59,398 nt of DNA from Planctomycetota bacterium (GCA_024279275.1 JAJRRS010000156.1:1-59398); one strand, 5' to 3'. Counted from the first letter of the stretch, positions 34,500 to 44,423 are shown. Program-made: numbers and translations. The notes: generated from the sequence alone by a model not told the origin.

Positions 34500-34840
34500 G
34501 ACCCTCAAGCCTTTGGTGGCCTAGACTGTTACAGGGGAGGAATATGATGTTAGCCAAGTGGCCAGAGGTAAGTATTATCGGTCGATTGCAGTGGGGCGCA
34601 GCAGTCTTTACGGAATGATAGGTGGGCTGGGTTTTCAGGGGTTGGAAGGCTCTGGGTGATTATGTTTGAGTATGATTTCGTGCCGTGACGGCTGCTGAAG
34701 CAGCCTCGGCCGGGGTTAATCAGGAACGCCGGTACAAAGTCTGTTCGATGGTCAGCCGATGTGGTCTTTGGAGGGGGTATTTCCGGGAGGAACTCAGCAA
34801 ACCTATAGCTTGGCCCATGTGGCTTGGCGGGAGCAGGTGC

Positions 34841-36013
34841 ATGAGTTCCTTTGATCACAAACCTATCGAGACGATCCGCCTGGATGACCGCGAGAAGCGA
34901 AAGCTAGTCGAAGAGATGAAGAAGCCTCGGCCCCAGCAGGACGGGGCGTTGAGAGGCGTTCGGGTGGCTTACAACTCGGCATGTGTGACGGTTTCGATCA
35001 CAAACCCGGGTGGGAACGTTGTCAATTATTCGGTGATCCCCCGGAATATAAGCCGGCGTGGGATTGCGTTTTTGCATGGTCGGTTTATCTATCCTGATAG
35101 CCGATGCAATATTGTCCTGCAGACGTTGGATGATGAGAGCATGACCATGGATGGGACGATTGTTCGGTGCGACCATCTTGCGGGAACGATTCACGAGGTG
35201 GCGGCGGCGTTCAACTCTCCGATCGACCTGACTTTATTTGCGAATATGACACCTGCCGAGCTTGAGGGACACGTCGAGGAGTACGAGAACGATGTGTCAA
35301 GCGGTCAGATTGAGCGTGGGCCGGTTGAGTTGGGAACGGTTCTGCTTGTCGATGGATATAAGTTGGACCGCAGGCTTTACGGGGCGTTTCTGGATCGGAC
35401 GGGCTACCTTTGCAGGGAGGCTGGTAATACGCAGGAGGCGTTGGGTGTGGTTAAGAGTTATGAGATCGATGCGGCGGTGATCGATGTATGCCGTGAGCCG
35501 GAGTATGGCATGAAATTAATTGGTCAACTTCTTGAATCGTCGTTTGAGGGGCCGATCATGGCGATATCCGCAGATGATTGCGATCTGACCAGGGAGTCAG
35601 CTTTGGCTGCGGGTGCCCAGGTATTTTTGGCTAAGCCGGTTGATGGCGAGGTGTTTATAGAGCAGGTCCATCAACTGGTTGGGAACGAGGTCGCTGGAGA
35701 GGGCGTCGATGATCCGATCGTTAGTACGCTTAGCCAGGATGAATCGATGAGGCCGTTGCTGCGTGATTTCGTTAACGATGCCCGGGAGATAGCGAGTACC
35801 TTGAGGTCGGCGGTGCGTGTATCCGATTTGGATCACATGAGACTGGTCTGTCGGCAGCTCAAAGGAACTGGCGGCGGTTATGGTTTTGCTGAGGTGTCAG
35901 AGTCGGCGTGCGAAGTGATCGAGGCGTTGGATGAGGCTGAGCGTGATGTCGAGCGTCAAAAGGAAGTGGTGGATGAATTGCTTAGCGTGTTGAGGCGTAT
36001 CCGGGCCAGTTAA
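34841..36013 (+). CDS. PilZ - receiver - degenerate HPt protein
   Basis: About 390 residues from the ATG at 34841. A PilZ-like region (about 38-130) with RNISRRG, the N-x-S-x-x-G part of the cyclic-di-GMP site. A receiver domain (165-280) with Asp171, phospho-acceptor Asp215 (AAVIDVC) and Lys265 (FLAKPV). An HPt-like helical domain (about 303-388) in which VCRQLKGTGGGYGF has Arg338 where the phosphorylated His belongs. It may therefore join cyclic-di-GMP and phosphorelay inputs, with the HPt used only for binding. Monocistronic. Confidence 0.78.
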   Translation: MSSFDHKPIETIRLDDREKRKLVEEMKKPRPQQDGALRGVRVAYNSACVTVSITNPGGNVVNYSVIPRNISRRGIAFLHGRFIYPDSRCNIVLQTLDDESMTMDGTIVRCDHLAGTIHEVAAAFNSPIDLTLFANMTPAELEGHVEEYENDVSSGQIERGPVELGTVLLVDGYKLDRRLYGAFLDRTGYLCREAGNTQEALGVVKSYEIDAAVIDVCREPEYGMKLIGQLLESSFEGPIMAISADDCDLTRESALAAGAQVFLAKPVDGEVFIEQVHQLVGNEVAGEGVDDPIVSTLSQDESMRPLLRDFVNDAREIASTLRSAVRVSDLDHMRLVCRQLKGTGGGYGFAEVSESACEVIEALDEAERDVERQKEVVDELLSVLRRIRAS

Positions 36014-36099
36014 AATCCGGGTGTGCCGGTGCTTGGATGTTTGAGCGGATTGCCCGGGTGGGGCGTGGTATGGGTCGGATCACTTGCTTGTTGTGTCTA

Positions 36100-36297
36100 T
36101 CAGGCACAGGCGCGGGGGGTGGAGGCGGGTGAGATGCCTTGGCGGACCCAGACGCTGGATCGGCCTCGGTGCCCCTGGACGGTGGTGAGGCGGCGGAGAT
36201 AGGTCCGCAGAGCTTCTTCGTCAAACTTCACAAGGAAGTCGCTCGATGCCGAGCTGTTGCGTTGACGGATGAGATCGATCATTTGCTGTTTGCTCAT
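36100..36297 (-). CDS. Small protein of unknown function
   Basis: A 65-residue basic protein (start MSKQQMIDLIRQRNSSASSDFL) with a predicted helical first half and GGAG eight bases upstream of its ATG. The amino-acid use looks protein-like, but I recognise no family. It is flanked by convergent and divergent genes with no partner. Confidence 0.55.
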   Translation of the reverse strand: MSKQQMIDLIRQRNSSASSDFLVKFDEEALRTYLRRLTTVQGHRGRSSVWVRQGISPASTPRACA

Positions 36298-36582
36298 GCC
36301 TGACTCCGAAAGGCGTGGCCGGACTATTGTGGGCCGATGACAGGGTGGCCCGTTGCGACGTGACTCCCCGCCGCTCGCATTGGATCGGACAGGTTCAAGG
36401 TGAGTCTTGAGGGTGTAACTACAGCGGACCCAAGAACGTGCCGATTACGGTGGGTTGATCCCATCTTGCTGTTGTGTCCGAATATATCCATCGGGAGCTA
36501 GCGCGATCCGTGTGAGGGTTGATGTTAGTGATGTGCCGAGTCGTGTTTTGCGCATCCGGCTGCCCGATAGGAGAATCGTGTC

Positions 36583-37827
36583 ATGGCGTTGATCGTTCAC
36601 AGTCCGCATGATGGTCAGGTTGTCAAGGTTCGAGATCAGGATCTGCAGCGTGCGATCCGGGACAGCGAAGGTCGTATTTTTTATGCGGTTAAGCGAAGCG
36701 ATGGCGAGGGTTATTACGGCTCGTTTACGCGCAAAGGGTCTGATAAAGATGAGCAACGATGTTTGGATATGCTTGAGAAGACCCAGCGTGCGCGTGAGGT
36801 GGGAGCGGAGCGATCGGCGCAGCAGATCCACGACGCGACCGGGCGATCGTCTGGGCCGGGGGCGATGCGTTGGTTGATATTATTGGCCGTTGCGGCGGTG
36901 ATCGCGGCGGTGACGTGGCATTTTGTACAGCCCGATAATCACGAGGGCGGCGGTGGGGGCCAGCCAAGAGAAGAACAAACGCCAGGTTCGACGGAGTCAT
37001 CTTCGTTGGGCGAGGATTTGGGTGTCAATATTTCGTCTTCATCACACACGGGTTTTCGGAACGATGGGGTGGGAGTCGGGGCCGGTGGTGGTGTTGATGC
37101 GACGGTTGGGATATTGAGGGCAAACTTTATCGGCACGTCATCGGGTCTGCGATACATGATCGTGCGGCCGGGGACGGGAGAGGCGGCGACGGCGGGGCGG
37201 TATGTACAGATTCACTATGTTGCATCGACGCTATCAGGCGAGTTGATCGATCATTCGGATCCGGATCATCCTGTTGGGTATGTTCTGTGGTCCGGGCGTG
37301 TGCTTCGCGGGTGGGATGAGGGTGTTGCGGGGATGCGGGTGGGTGAGAAGCGGCGTTTGTTCCTGCCGCGGGAGTTGTTGGTTGGGCCGTATCCTGGTTC
37401 GGCGGTTTTGCCGGATGCGCCGCTGTTGTTTAATATCGAGTTGGTTGGGGTTCTTCCCGGGATCCGATCTATTACAGACAAGCCCGGTCAAGGCACGATC
37501 GCACGTCCGGGGGACATGGTCCAGGTGCATTACAAGGCGTTTATAGGTCGGGCTGCGACGGCGTACGACAATTCATATGATCGCGGGGAGCCGATTGAAT
37601 TTCGCATTGGTGCGGGGGAAGTGATCCAGGGTTGGGAGCTTGGGGTGATCGGGATGTCCGAGGGCGAGACGCGGACGATTGAGATTCCTTCTTATCTAGG
37701 GTACGGCCATCGTGGTGCTGCGGGGATCATCCCGCCGGATTCGAGCCTGCGGTACACGATTGAGTTGCTTAAGGTAACGGGGCCGGCTTCACGGTACGCG
37801 GACATCGGATTTGATCGCGGGAGCTGA
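36583..37827 (+). CDS. Membrane-anchored tandem FKBP-type peptidyl-prolyl isomerase
   Basis: A 414-residue protein. Cytoplasmic N-domain 1-94, one membrane segment 95-115 (RWLILLAVAAVIAAVTWHFV), a Gly/Ser-rich linker, then two FKBP domains, about 188-290 and 300-398. The second keeps the active-site pattern (YDNSYDRG, Phe340, VIQGWE, LGYGHRG, IIPPDSSLRYTIELL); the first has VLRGWDEGVAGM but several changed pocket residues. It likely folds envelope proteins outside the membrane. Ribosome site AGGAGA. Single gene. Confidence 0.85.
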   Translation: MALIVHSPHDGQVVKVRDQDLQRAIRDSEGRIFYAVKRSDGEGYYGSFTRKGSDKDEQRCLDMLEKTQRAREVGAERSAQQIHDATGRSSGPGAMRWLILLAVAAVIAAVTWHFVQPDNHEGGGGGQPREEQTPGSTESSSLGEDLGVNISSSSHTGFRNDGVGVGAGGGVDATVGILRANFIGTSSGLRYMIVRPGTGEAATAGRYVQIHYVASTLSGELIDHSDPDHPVGYVLWSGRVLRGWDEGVAGMRVGEKRRLFLPRELLVGPYPGSAVLPDAPLLFNIELVGVLPGIRSITDKPGQGTIARPGDMVQVHYKAFIGRAATAYDNSYDRGEPIEFRIGAGEVIQGWELGVIGMSEGETRTIEIPSYLGYGHRGAAGIIPPDSSLRYTIELLKVTGPASRYADIGFDRGS

Positions 37828-37918
37828 GCCGGGAGGGTTGATTATGCGTCATTTCTCGTTGAAGCGGCCTTGGTAAGATCCGCTGATGAATATCGCATAA
37901 AGGGTTACACTCTTAGGC

Positions 37919-39667
37919 ATGTTCAAGCGTATTGCTTTGGTCATCCTGGTGATGTTTTCGTTGCCTTTTGTCATTGGGGTCGGCGACCCGATGCCTAAGG
38001 CGGATTTTGTTTTTGTTGAGGATGCTGAATACAACAGCCGTGACCCGCAGCGGATGACCTATCTGGCTGATATCCGGTTGGCCAGCCGGTTATTTGAGAC
38101 ACTGGTTGACATGGACTTCAACGATATGTCGCGGAACCCGGGCGCTGCTGAGCGTTGGGAAATATCCGAGGACGGCCGGACGTACACGTTTTATATCCGC
38201 GAGGATGCCTACTGGTCCAATGGCGACCCGCTGACTTCCCACGACTACATCTACGCCTGGCGTCGCGCGATGATCCCGGACACTGCGGCGGGGTACGCTC
38301 TTTTTCTTTTTACGATCGAGGGTGGGCAGGAGTTTTATCACTATCGCGAAGCCCAACTCGCTGACTATGCCAAGCAGGCAAAACTGACGAGTGGCAGTGA
38401 AGCGAAGGCGATGGGTCTATGGAAAGAGGCGTTAGAGAAGTTCGATGAGATGGTTGGCGTCCGTGCGATTGATGACAAGACTCTGGAAGTGACCATCAAG
38501 CAACGGACCGATTATTTTCTGGATTTGGTTTCTTTTGCAACGTACATGCCGGTGCACGCGGCGAGTGTCGAGGCGGGGGTGACGTATAGCGCAGAGACCG
38601 GCAGGCGGATGGATGATTCGTCCTATTGGAATAATCCTAAGCGGTTGATCGTGAATGGGCCTTATGTTTTGAATAAGCGGAAGTTTCGGCAGTACAGTTA
38701 CCTTACCGCGAATCCCAAATACTGGAACCGTGGATCGTTGAAGAATCAGTCTCTGCTTGCGCGGATTATCAGCGATGACATGGCGATGCTGATGGCGTAT
38801 GACCAGGGGGTGGTGGATTATGTGCCACAGGTATCAACGGCGATAGCGTACGACCTGCTGGCGCGGGATCGAGATGATGTGCATGTGACGCCGGTGGCGG
38901 GGACGTATATCTACAACTTTAACTGTTCGCCGAAGCTTAATAACGGCGAGCCGAACCCGTTGGCTGATTGGCGTGTGAGGCGGGCGTTGTGTGCCGCGAT
39001 CGACCGCAAGCAGTTGGTGGCGAAAATCACTCGCCTAAACGAGCCGCCGGCCTACAGTTTTGTTCCTCCGGGTTCCTGTGCTGGTTACGATCCGCCTGTT
39101 GAGTCTGCGCCGATTTTTGATCCGCAAGCCGCGCGCGATCTGCTCAAGGAAGCGGGTTATGCTGACGGCTCCGAGGTTAAGGGGCTGAGCATTCTGTATA
39201 ACACGGGGTCGGGGCATGATAAGGCGGCCCAGGCGGTGAAGAAGATGTGGGAAGAGCATCTGGGTGTGGTTGTGACGCTTGAGGGTGTCGAATCAAAAAT
39301 CAGTTCGCAGCGTGGCAGGAGCCAGGACTACACGATCCGTCGGGCGGGCTGGTACGGGGATTATGCTGACCCGACTTCGTGGCTGGATATCCGCTCAAGC
39401 AAAGATGAAAACAACACGACCAAGTGGAGCAATCCTGAGTATGACGCGCTGCTGGTCAGGGCGAGCAAGGAGGGCGATTCCGCTGTGCGTATGCGGCTGC
39501 TTCGAGAGGCCGAGGCGATTTTGTTAAGGGAGTGCCCGCATGCGGTCTTGTACCACTATGTAGTGGTGTCGTTGTTTGATCCAGAAAAGGTTAAGGGGTT
39601 GAGGTTGAATGCGTGGACGCGGGATCGGTTTGAGGAAGTTTACGCGGTCGATCGGGGCGACAACTAA
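37919..39667 (+). CDS. oppA: Oligopeptide ABC transporter, substrate-binding protein
   Basis: A 582-residue SBP_bac_5-type protein. A signal sequence (MFKRIALVILVMFSLPFVIG) is followed by DPQRMTYLADIRLASRLFETL, the classic start of the OppA fold, and EDAYWSNGDPLTSHDYIYAWRR. It binds peptides outside the membrane for import. No lipobox Cys is evident. It is followed after 18 bp by the permease gene oppB. The specificity is inferred only from the family. Confidence 0.9.
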   Translation: MFKRIALVILVMFSLPFVIGVGDPMPKADFVFVEDAEYNSRDPQRMTYLADIRLASRLFETLVDMDFNDMSRNPGAAERWEISEDGRTYTFYIREDAYWSNGDPLTSHDYIYAWRRAMIPDTAAGYALFLFTIEGGQEFYHYREAQLADYAKQAKLTSGSEAKAMGLWKEALEKFDEMVGVRAIDDKTLEVTIKQRTDYFLDLVSFATYMPVHAASVEAGVTYSAETGRRMDDSSYWNNPKRLIVNGPYVLNKRKFRQYSYLTANPKYWNRGSLKNQSLLARIISDDMAMLMAYDQGVVDYVPQVSTAIAYDLLARDRDDVHVTPVAGTYIYNFNCSPKLNNGEPNPLADWRVRRALCAAIDRKQLVAKITRLNEPPAYSFVPPGSCAGYDPPVESAPIFDPQAARDLLKEAGYADGSEVKGLSILYNTGSGHDKAAQAVKKMWEEHLGVVVTLEGVESKISSQRGRSQDYTIRRAGWYGDYADPTSWLDIRSSKDENNTTKWSNPEYDALLVRASKEGDSAVRMRLLREAEAILLRECPHAVLYHYVVVSLFDPEKVKGLRLNAWTRDRFEEVYAVDRGDN

Positions 39668-39685
39668 CAGAGAAGGGCGGGGTCG

Positions 39686-40624
39686 ATGGCACGGATGATT
39701 ATGTGGCGGTTGTTGCAGTTCCCATTGATACTGGGCATGATTTTTGTTGTGACGCTGACGTTGGCGTGGATCGTGCCGGGCGACCCGCTTGATAACCCCG
39801 AGGGCCGAGAGATTGCTCCGGAGATCAAGTCTGCGTTGCGTAAGCAGTACAACATGGACGGCGGGCCGATTCATTTTGGGGTGAGTTACCTGAAGGGGAT
39901 TGTGTGGGGCAGCGAGCGGGGCTGGCCTGATTTTGGTCCGTCTTTGACTTACAAGGAAGAGCGGGTCGTGGATATGATCGGCGGGAGTTTGCCGGTGAGC
40001 ATCATGCTTGGTTCGTCGGCATTGGCGGTGGCGTTACTGATCGGGACGGTGTCGGGTGTGATCGGGGCGCTGCGGCCTGGGGGTTTTCTGGACTTGTCGA
40101 GCCTTGGCATCGCTCTGTTGGGGATCAGCCTGCCTAATTTTGTGACGGGGTCGATATTGCTGGCTGTTTTTGCGGGGACGTTTAAGATGTTTCCGGCGGG
40201 CGGTTGGGAGTCGCCTTGGCATATCGTGCTGCCTGCAATAACACTGGGGATTGCGCCTGCGGCGTATATTGCGAGGCTGGTGAGGTTGGGGTTGGCCGAT
40301 ATCATGTCCAGCGACTACATCCGCACCGCGCGGGCGAAAGGGCTGTCGCAACACAAGGCGCTGTTTGAGCATGCGTTGAAGGTTGCTTACCTGCCGGTGC
40401 TTAGTTTTATGGGGCCGGCGGCTGCGAGTGTGATGACCGGGTCGTTTGTGGTTGAGAAGCTCTTTAATATCCCCGGCATGGGCGATCACTTCGTCACCTC
40501 TGTGATCAACAAGGACCAGTTCCTGATCCTCGGGGTGGTGCTGACTTTCTCGACCATGCTGGTGATGTTTAACTTGATCGTTGATGTGGCTTACGCCTGG
40601 ATCGATCCGCGTATTGAGTTGTGA
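39686..40624 (+). CDS. oppB: Oligopeptide ABC transporter permease
   Basis: A 312-residue inner-membrane permease with six hydrophobic segments. The EAA-loop motif is seen as DYIRTARAKGLSQHKALFEHALK, and the C-terminus AYAWIDPRIEL is typical of OppB/DppB. It pairs with the upstream OppA. The expected partners oppC, oppD and oppF do not follow: the next sequence is a fold-back repeat starting at the stop codon, then lgt on the other strand. The transporter must use a second permease and ATPases from elsewhere, or the operon was cut. Confidence 0.9.
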   Translation: MARMIMWRLLQFPLILGMIFVVTLTLAWIVPGDPLDNPEGREIAPEIKSALRKQYNMDGGPIHFGVSYLKGIVWGSERGWPDFGPSLTYKEERVVDMIGGSLPVSIMLGSSALAVALLIGTVSGVIGALRPGGFLDLSSLGIALLGISLPNFVTGSILLAVFAGTFKMFPAGGWESPWHIVLPAITLGIAPAAYIARLVRLGLADIMSSDYIRTARAKGLSQHKALFEHALKVAYLPVLSFMGPAAASVMTGSFVVEKLFNIPGMGDHFVTSVINKDQFLILGVVLTFSTMLVMFNLIVDVAYAWIDPRIEL

Positions 40625-40745
40625 TACCAATCCCGTTTGATTTTCGTGTTGTAAACCACGGCCCGCGGTTTACGATCAGGGGAATTGGCCTGTTGCGCAA
40701 CACGCGGATCTGCGATCCGCCGCTAAACGGGAACTGGGTGTGACT
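40622..40745. repeat. Fold-back (MITE-like) element, copy A
   Basis: About 120 bp aligned with copy B at 44894-45084. Terminal CCCGTTT and TAAACGGG, a stem GTAAACC/GGTTTAC, and a perfect stem GCGGATC-TGC-GATCCGC. It begins with TGATACCAATC at the oppB stop codon; copy B ends with the reverse complement of the same 11 bases. The right end may reach to about 40820. No transposase is encoded. Confidence 0.75.
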
Positions 40746-40809
40746 GTCGTATGACACGACAAGTTGCGGCGCTTCATGTAAAAAACCGCTAGGGCGATCG
40801 GGAAATGCT

Positions 40810-41829
40810 CTAAGAAGCAGGTGTGTTTTTGTGGGGGGGTAGCCAGCCGCCCATGACGGTGGACTTTCTTTTCATTGATACGGCCAGCAAGACGGCTCCA
40901 CCGATGAAGAGCAGGGCGCTAAGCCATTGCCCGCGAGTGATGTGGAACGTGGCGAATTCCTTGTCGATCAGGAATGCGTCGGGCATGCGGAAGAACTCGT
41001 TGGCGATACGCATCACGGCGTAGACCATGGCGCAGGTGCCCGCGATTACGCCTGGCTTGCGGGGTTTGATCCAGATGATGGCCAATACCGCCAGCACGAT
41101 CAGGCCTTCGGTGATGCCGGCGTAGATTTGTGATGGGTGGCGAGTTGTTAAGAGAGGTTCGACGGCCTTGGTGACTATCGTGTTGCCTCGTTGCATCAGA
41201 TCGAGGATCGTCCATTTGTCCCACGACATCAGCCCGGGCACGATTGAGCCGGGCGGGGGCAGGGCTGCGAATACTTTGTTTAAGAAGGCGGGGTCGGCAT
41301 CCAGTAATTCCTGAGGGAACTTAACAGCGAATGGGAAGTCCGGGGCGCAGGGTCTGCCGAGAAGTTCGCCGTTGATAAAATTGGCGATTCGGCCGAAGAA
41401 CACGCCCAGCGGTGCGGTGAAGGCGAAGAGGTCGGCGAGGTAGAGGAAGTCGTGTTTGTGGCGGCGTGCGAAAAAGAGGCAGCCTAGTAGTGCGCCGATC
41501 ATCCCGCCGTGGCTGGCCATGCCGCCTTTGTTGATGGCGAGGACGTCCCAGTAGGGCGGCGTGTTGGAGAACTCCCAGAGCATTTCGGGTTTGTAGAGCA
41601 GGACGTAGCCCAGTCGGCCGCCGAGTACGATCCCGATGGCCACGGCGACGACCAGGTCGGCGGCGTGTTCGGGTTTAAGTGACGAGATGCCGACGCGGCA
41701 GATGTGTTTGACTAAGAGGTATGCGACGAAGAACCCGGCGAGGTACGACAGGCCGTACCATCGGATCGGGAGTGGGCCTAGCTCAATGAGGATCGGGCTG
41801 AGGTTGTGTAGCCATACCGCGAGTGTCAT
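40810..41829 (-). CDS. lgt: Prolipoprotein diacylglyceryl transferase Lgt
   Basis: A 339-residue membrane enzyme that adds diacylglycerol to the lipobox Cys of preprolipoproteins, the first step of lipoprotein maturation. The signature GRIANFINGELLGRPC and the catalytic region HGGMIGALLG are present with about seven membrane segments. It serves the lipoproteins in this window. It ends next to repeat copy A; rnr lies 38 bp upstream in the same direction, so the two may be co-transcribed. Confidence 0.95.
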   Translation of the reverse strand: MTLAVWLHNLSPILIELGPLPIRWYGLSYLAGFFVAYLLVKHICRVGISSLKPEHAADLVVAVAIGIVLGGRLGYVLLYKPEMLWEFSNTPPYWDVLAINKGGMASHGGMIGALLGCLFFARRHKHDFLYLADLFAFTAPLGVFFGRIANFINGELLGRPCAPDFPFAVKFPQELLDADPAFLNKVFAALPPPGSIVPGLMSWDKWTILDLMQRGNTIVTKAVEPLLTTRHPSQIYAGITEGLIVLAVLAIIWIKPRKPGVIAGTCAMVYAVMRIANEFFRMPDAFLIDKEFATFHITRGQWLSALLFIGGAVLLAVSMKRKSTVMGGWLPPHKNTPAS

Positions 41830-41867
41830 GGTGAGTGGGCCGGGATGCGGTGCGTGTAATTAGAGGG

Positions 41868-44282
41868 TCAGCGTTTTTTTGAGCCGCGATGCTTGCTCTT
41901 GGACTTCTTTTTAGCGCTGGGCTTGGGGGCCTGCTTGTTGCCGGCTTTGGTGTGAGATTTCTTCTTGTGCTTAGGTTTGCCTGAGGATTTAGGCTGGTCG
42001 TTCTTGGATTTATTCTTGAACTTCTTGGATTTCGAGGGTTTTTTCGTCTTCGAGCCGGTATCCACAACAACCATCTCCATGACGCGTCGGGCTAGATCGA
42101 CCGACATGACGCGGACGGTGAAGGTGTTGCCGATGGATATGGTTTTGCCGGAGCGTTGAGCGACCAGGGCACCGGTTTTGGGGTCGTGTTTCCAGCGGTC
42201 GTTGGCTGCGCCTGGAAGGTCGCCGCTGCGGACGAAGCCGTCGATCAGGTATTTATCGATCTGGATGTAGACGCCCGGGCCGGTGACGCCGGTGACGGTG
42301 CCGGGGAAGTCTTCGCCGAGGTGGTCGGCGAGGAGTTGCAGGACCAGGAAGTTTCGCAGCTCACGTTCGGCGCTCTCGGAGTTTCGCTCGGTTGTTGAGC
42401 AGTGTTTGCCTTGTTTGTACAGCTCTTCCTCGGTGGGGACGAGGTGGTCCTTGGTGATCTTGTTCCCGATCTTCTTCGCATTAACGCGCTTGCCTTGGTC
42501 CTCAGCAGATGCGAGCTTGAGATAAGCGTCGATGCCGCGGTGGATGATGAGGTCTGGGTATCGTCTGATCGGGCTGGTGAAGTGGGTGTAGTGTTCGCTG
42601 GCCAGGGCAAAGTGTCCGATCATCATCGGGGAGTATTCGGCTTTGCTGAGTATGCGTAGCACGGCCATGTTGACGGATCGTTGTGCGGGCTTGTCTTTAA
42701 CGGCAAGGAGGAGGGTTTGAAGTTGTTTGCGGCTTGGGTTGGCGGGGATGTTGTAGCCTGCCACGCGTGCAAACATTCTCAGGTCGGTGATGCCGTGGGC
42801 GTCGGGGTCGGGGTGGATGCGCCGGATCATCGGGACGCCGATGCGGTGGAACAGCCGGGCTGTGGCTTCGTTGGCCTCGACCATGAACATTTCGATGAGG
42901 GTGTGGGTGAATGCGTTGTCTTCGGGTTCCGCATCGGTGACTCTGCCGGTGTCGTCGAAGATCAGTTCGACCTCGGGAAGCCCAAGGACGATCATCCCCT
43001 GGTCGAGCCTGCGAGCGCGGATGCGTTTGGCGAGGTCGTGCATCAGCTTGGTGGCTTCGATGACGGGCTTAGGGTATTTCGCTTCTGTTTTAGCGTGCTT
43101 GCTGGCTTCACGGATGTCGTCTTCGATCAGTGCCTGGGCTTCCAGGTAGGTCATGCGTTTGTCGGATCGTATGACGGTGCGTGCGAAGCGTTCTGAGAGG
43201 ACTTTGCCGTCGGCGTCGTACTTGATGAAGCAGGATTTGGCGTAGCGATTGACGCCTTCCTGTAGCGAGCAGACGCCGTTGCTGAGGACTTCGGGGAGCA
43301 TGGGGACGACGACGCGGGGGAGGTAGGTGCTGTTGCCTCTTGCGTAGGCCTCATCGTCCAGTGCTGAGCCGGGTGTGACGAAGTGTGCGACGTCGGCGAT
43401 GTGTACGCCAAGCTCGAAGACGGTTTCGCCGTTGACCTCTGAGGTGTTGATGGAGATGGCGTCGTCGTAGTCTTTTGCCGTTGGGGGGTCGATGGTGAGT
43501 GTGAGTATGCCGGTGATATCTTCGCGGTCGGGTGGGATCGTGTCGCCATCGAATGCGTGTGACACCTTGCGGGCTTCATCGACGACTTCTTGAGGGAACT
43601 TGTCTGCGAGGCTGTATGCGCGCATGACCGAAAGGGTTTCGATTTCGGGTTCGCCGCTTTCGCCCAGGACTTCGGTGATGACGCCTTCGGCTACGTCGTT
43701 GGCGTCTTTAGGGTACTCGACGATTTCGATGACGACCTTGTCGCCGACGTTGGCGTTTTTAACGGAGGGGTCGCGGATGACGACGGGGTCGCGCATCAGT
43801 CGGCCATCGACTTTTACGACGTGTAGTGTGCCGCGTTTGATAAGTGTGCCGACGTACTGGCGGTCGACTCGCTGGAGGACTTCGACAATCCGGCCGACGA
43901 AGGGGGATTTGCCGGCGCCGCGTCTGCCTTCGTGTATGACTTTGGCGCGGACGTGGTCGCCGTTCATGGCATCGCCGGTGGACCCGGGTGGGATGAAGAG
44001 GTCGCCGTGTTGTGTGAGTTCGTCGGGTTGGAGGAAGCCGAAGCCTCTTTCGTGTGCGCGGAAGATGCCGACCATTTCTTTGCCGGGTGGTGGCAGGGCG
44101 ATGGTGTCGGAGGAGCCGAGGATGACACAGCCGTCTTCAAGAAGGTTTTCAGCGGCCTCCTTGAACTGGCTAAAATCGGCATCGGTGATGCCCAGATCCT
44201 GCGCCAACTGGCGGAGCGTGCGGGGTTCATACCGGGTGTTGGCGATATGACGAAGTATGCTTTTGGTGTAACGTTGAGGCAT
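41868..44282 (-). CDS. rnr: Ribonuclease R
   Basis: An 804-residue 3'-5' exoribonuclease. Order: N-terminal winged helix, cold-shock domains (RAHERGFGFLQPDE), the RNB catalytic domain (DPPTAKDYDDAISI with the Mg-binding Asp residues), an S1 domain (GTVTGVTGPGVYIQIDKYLI) and a very Lys-rich tail. It degrades structured RNA and takes part in tmRNA quality control. The protein is complete and of usual length. It precedes lgt in the same direction. Confidence 0.95.
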   Translation of the reverse strand: MPQRYTKSILRHIANTRYEPRTLRQLAQDLGITDADFSQFKEAAENLLEDGCVILGSSDTIALPPPGKEMVGIFRAHERGFGFLQPDELTQHGDLFIPPGSTGDAMNGDHVRAKVIHEGRRGAGKSPFVGRIVEVLQRVDRQYVGTLIKRGTLHVVKVDGRLMRDPVVIRDPSVKNANVGDKVVIEIVEYPKDANDVAEGVITEVLGESGEPEIETLSVMRAYSLADKFPQEVVDEARKVSHAFDGDTIPPDREDITGILTLTIDPPTAKDYDDAISINTSEVNGETVFELGVHIADVAHFVTPGSALDDEAYARGNSTYLPRVVVPMLPEVLSNGVCSLQEGVNRYAKSCFIKYDADGKVLSERFARTVIRSDKRMTYLEAQALIEDDIREASKHAKTEAKYPKPVIEATKLMHDLAKRIRARRLDQGMIVLGLPEVELIFDDTGRVTDAEPEDNAFTHTLIEMFMVEANEATARLFHRIGVPMIRRIHPDPDAHGITDLRMFARVAGYNIPANPSRKQLQTLLLAVKDKPAQRSVNMAVLRILSKAEYSPMMIGHFALASEHYTHFTSPIRRYPDLIIHRGIDAYLKLASAEDQGKRVNAKKIGNKITKDHLVPTEEELYKQGKHCSTTERNSESAERELRNFLVLQLLADHLGEDFPGTVTGVTGPGVYIQIDKYLIDGFVRSGDLPGAANDRWKHDPKTGALVAQRSGKTISIGNTFTVRVMSVDLARRVMEMVVVDTGSKTKKPSKSKKFKNKSKNDQPKSSGKPKHKKKSHTKAGNKQAPKPSAKKKSKSKHRGSKKR

Positions 44283-44423
44283 GGGGCTGGATACGGTGGG
44301 GGCGGCTCACAATTGTTTGTTCCGGGCTTGAGCCTACAGCCCGCCGAGCGTCTGGTGCCCGACCCGGCTATGCTACCGCAGATCAATCACCCGCGACAGA
44401 AGTACCCCTATGTGAGGCCCCTT

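Noticed and set aside
43932-44423. Longer start for the YlbF-like gene
   Set aside because: The added part lies opposite rnr, has no ribosome site and is not YlbF-like; the ATG at 44424 has GAGG at the right distance.
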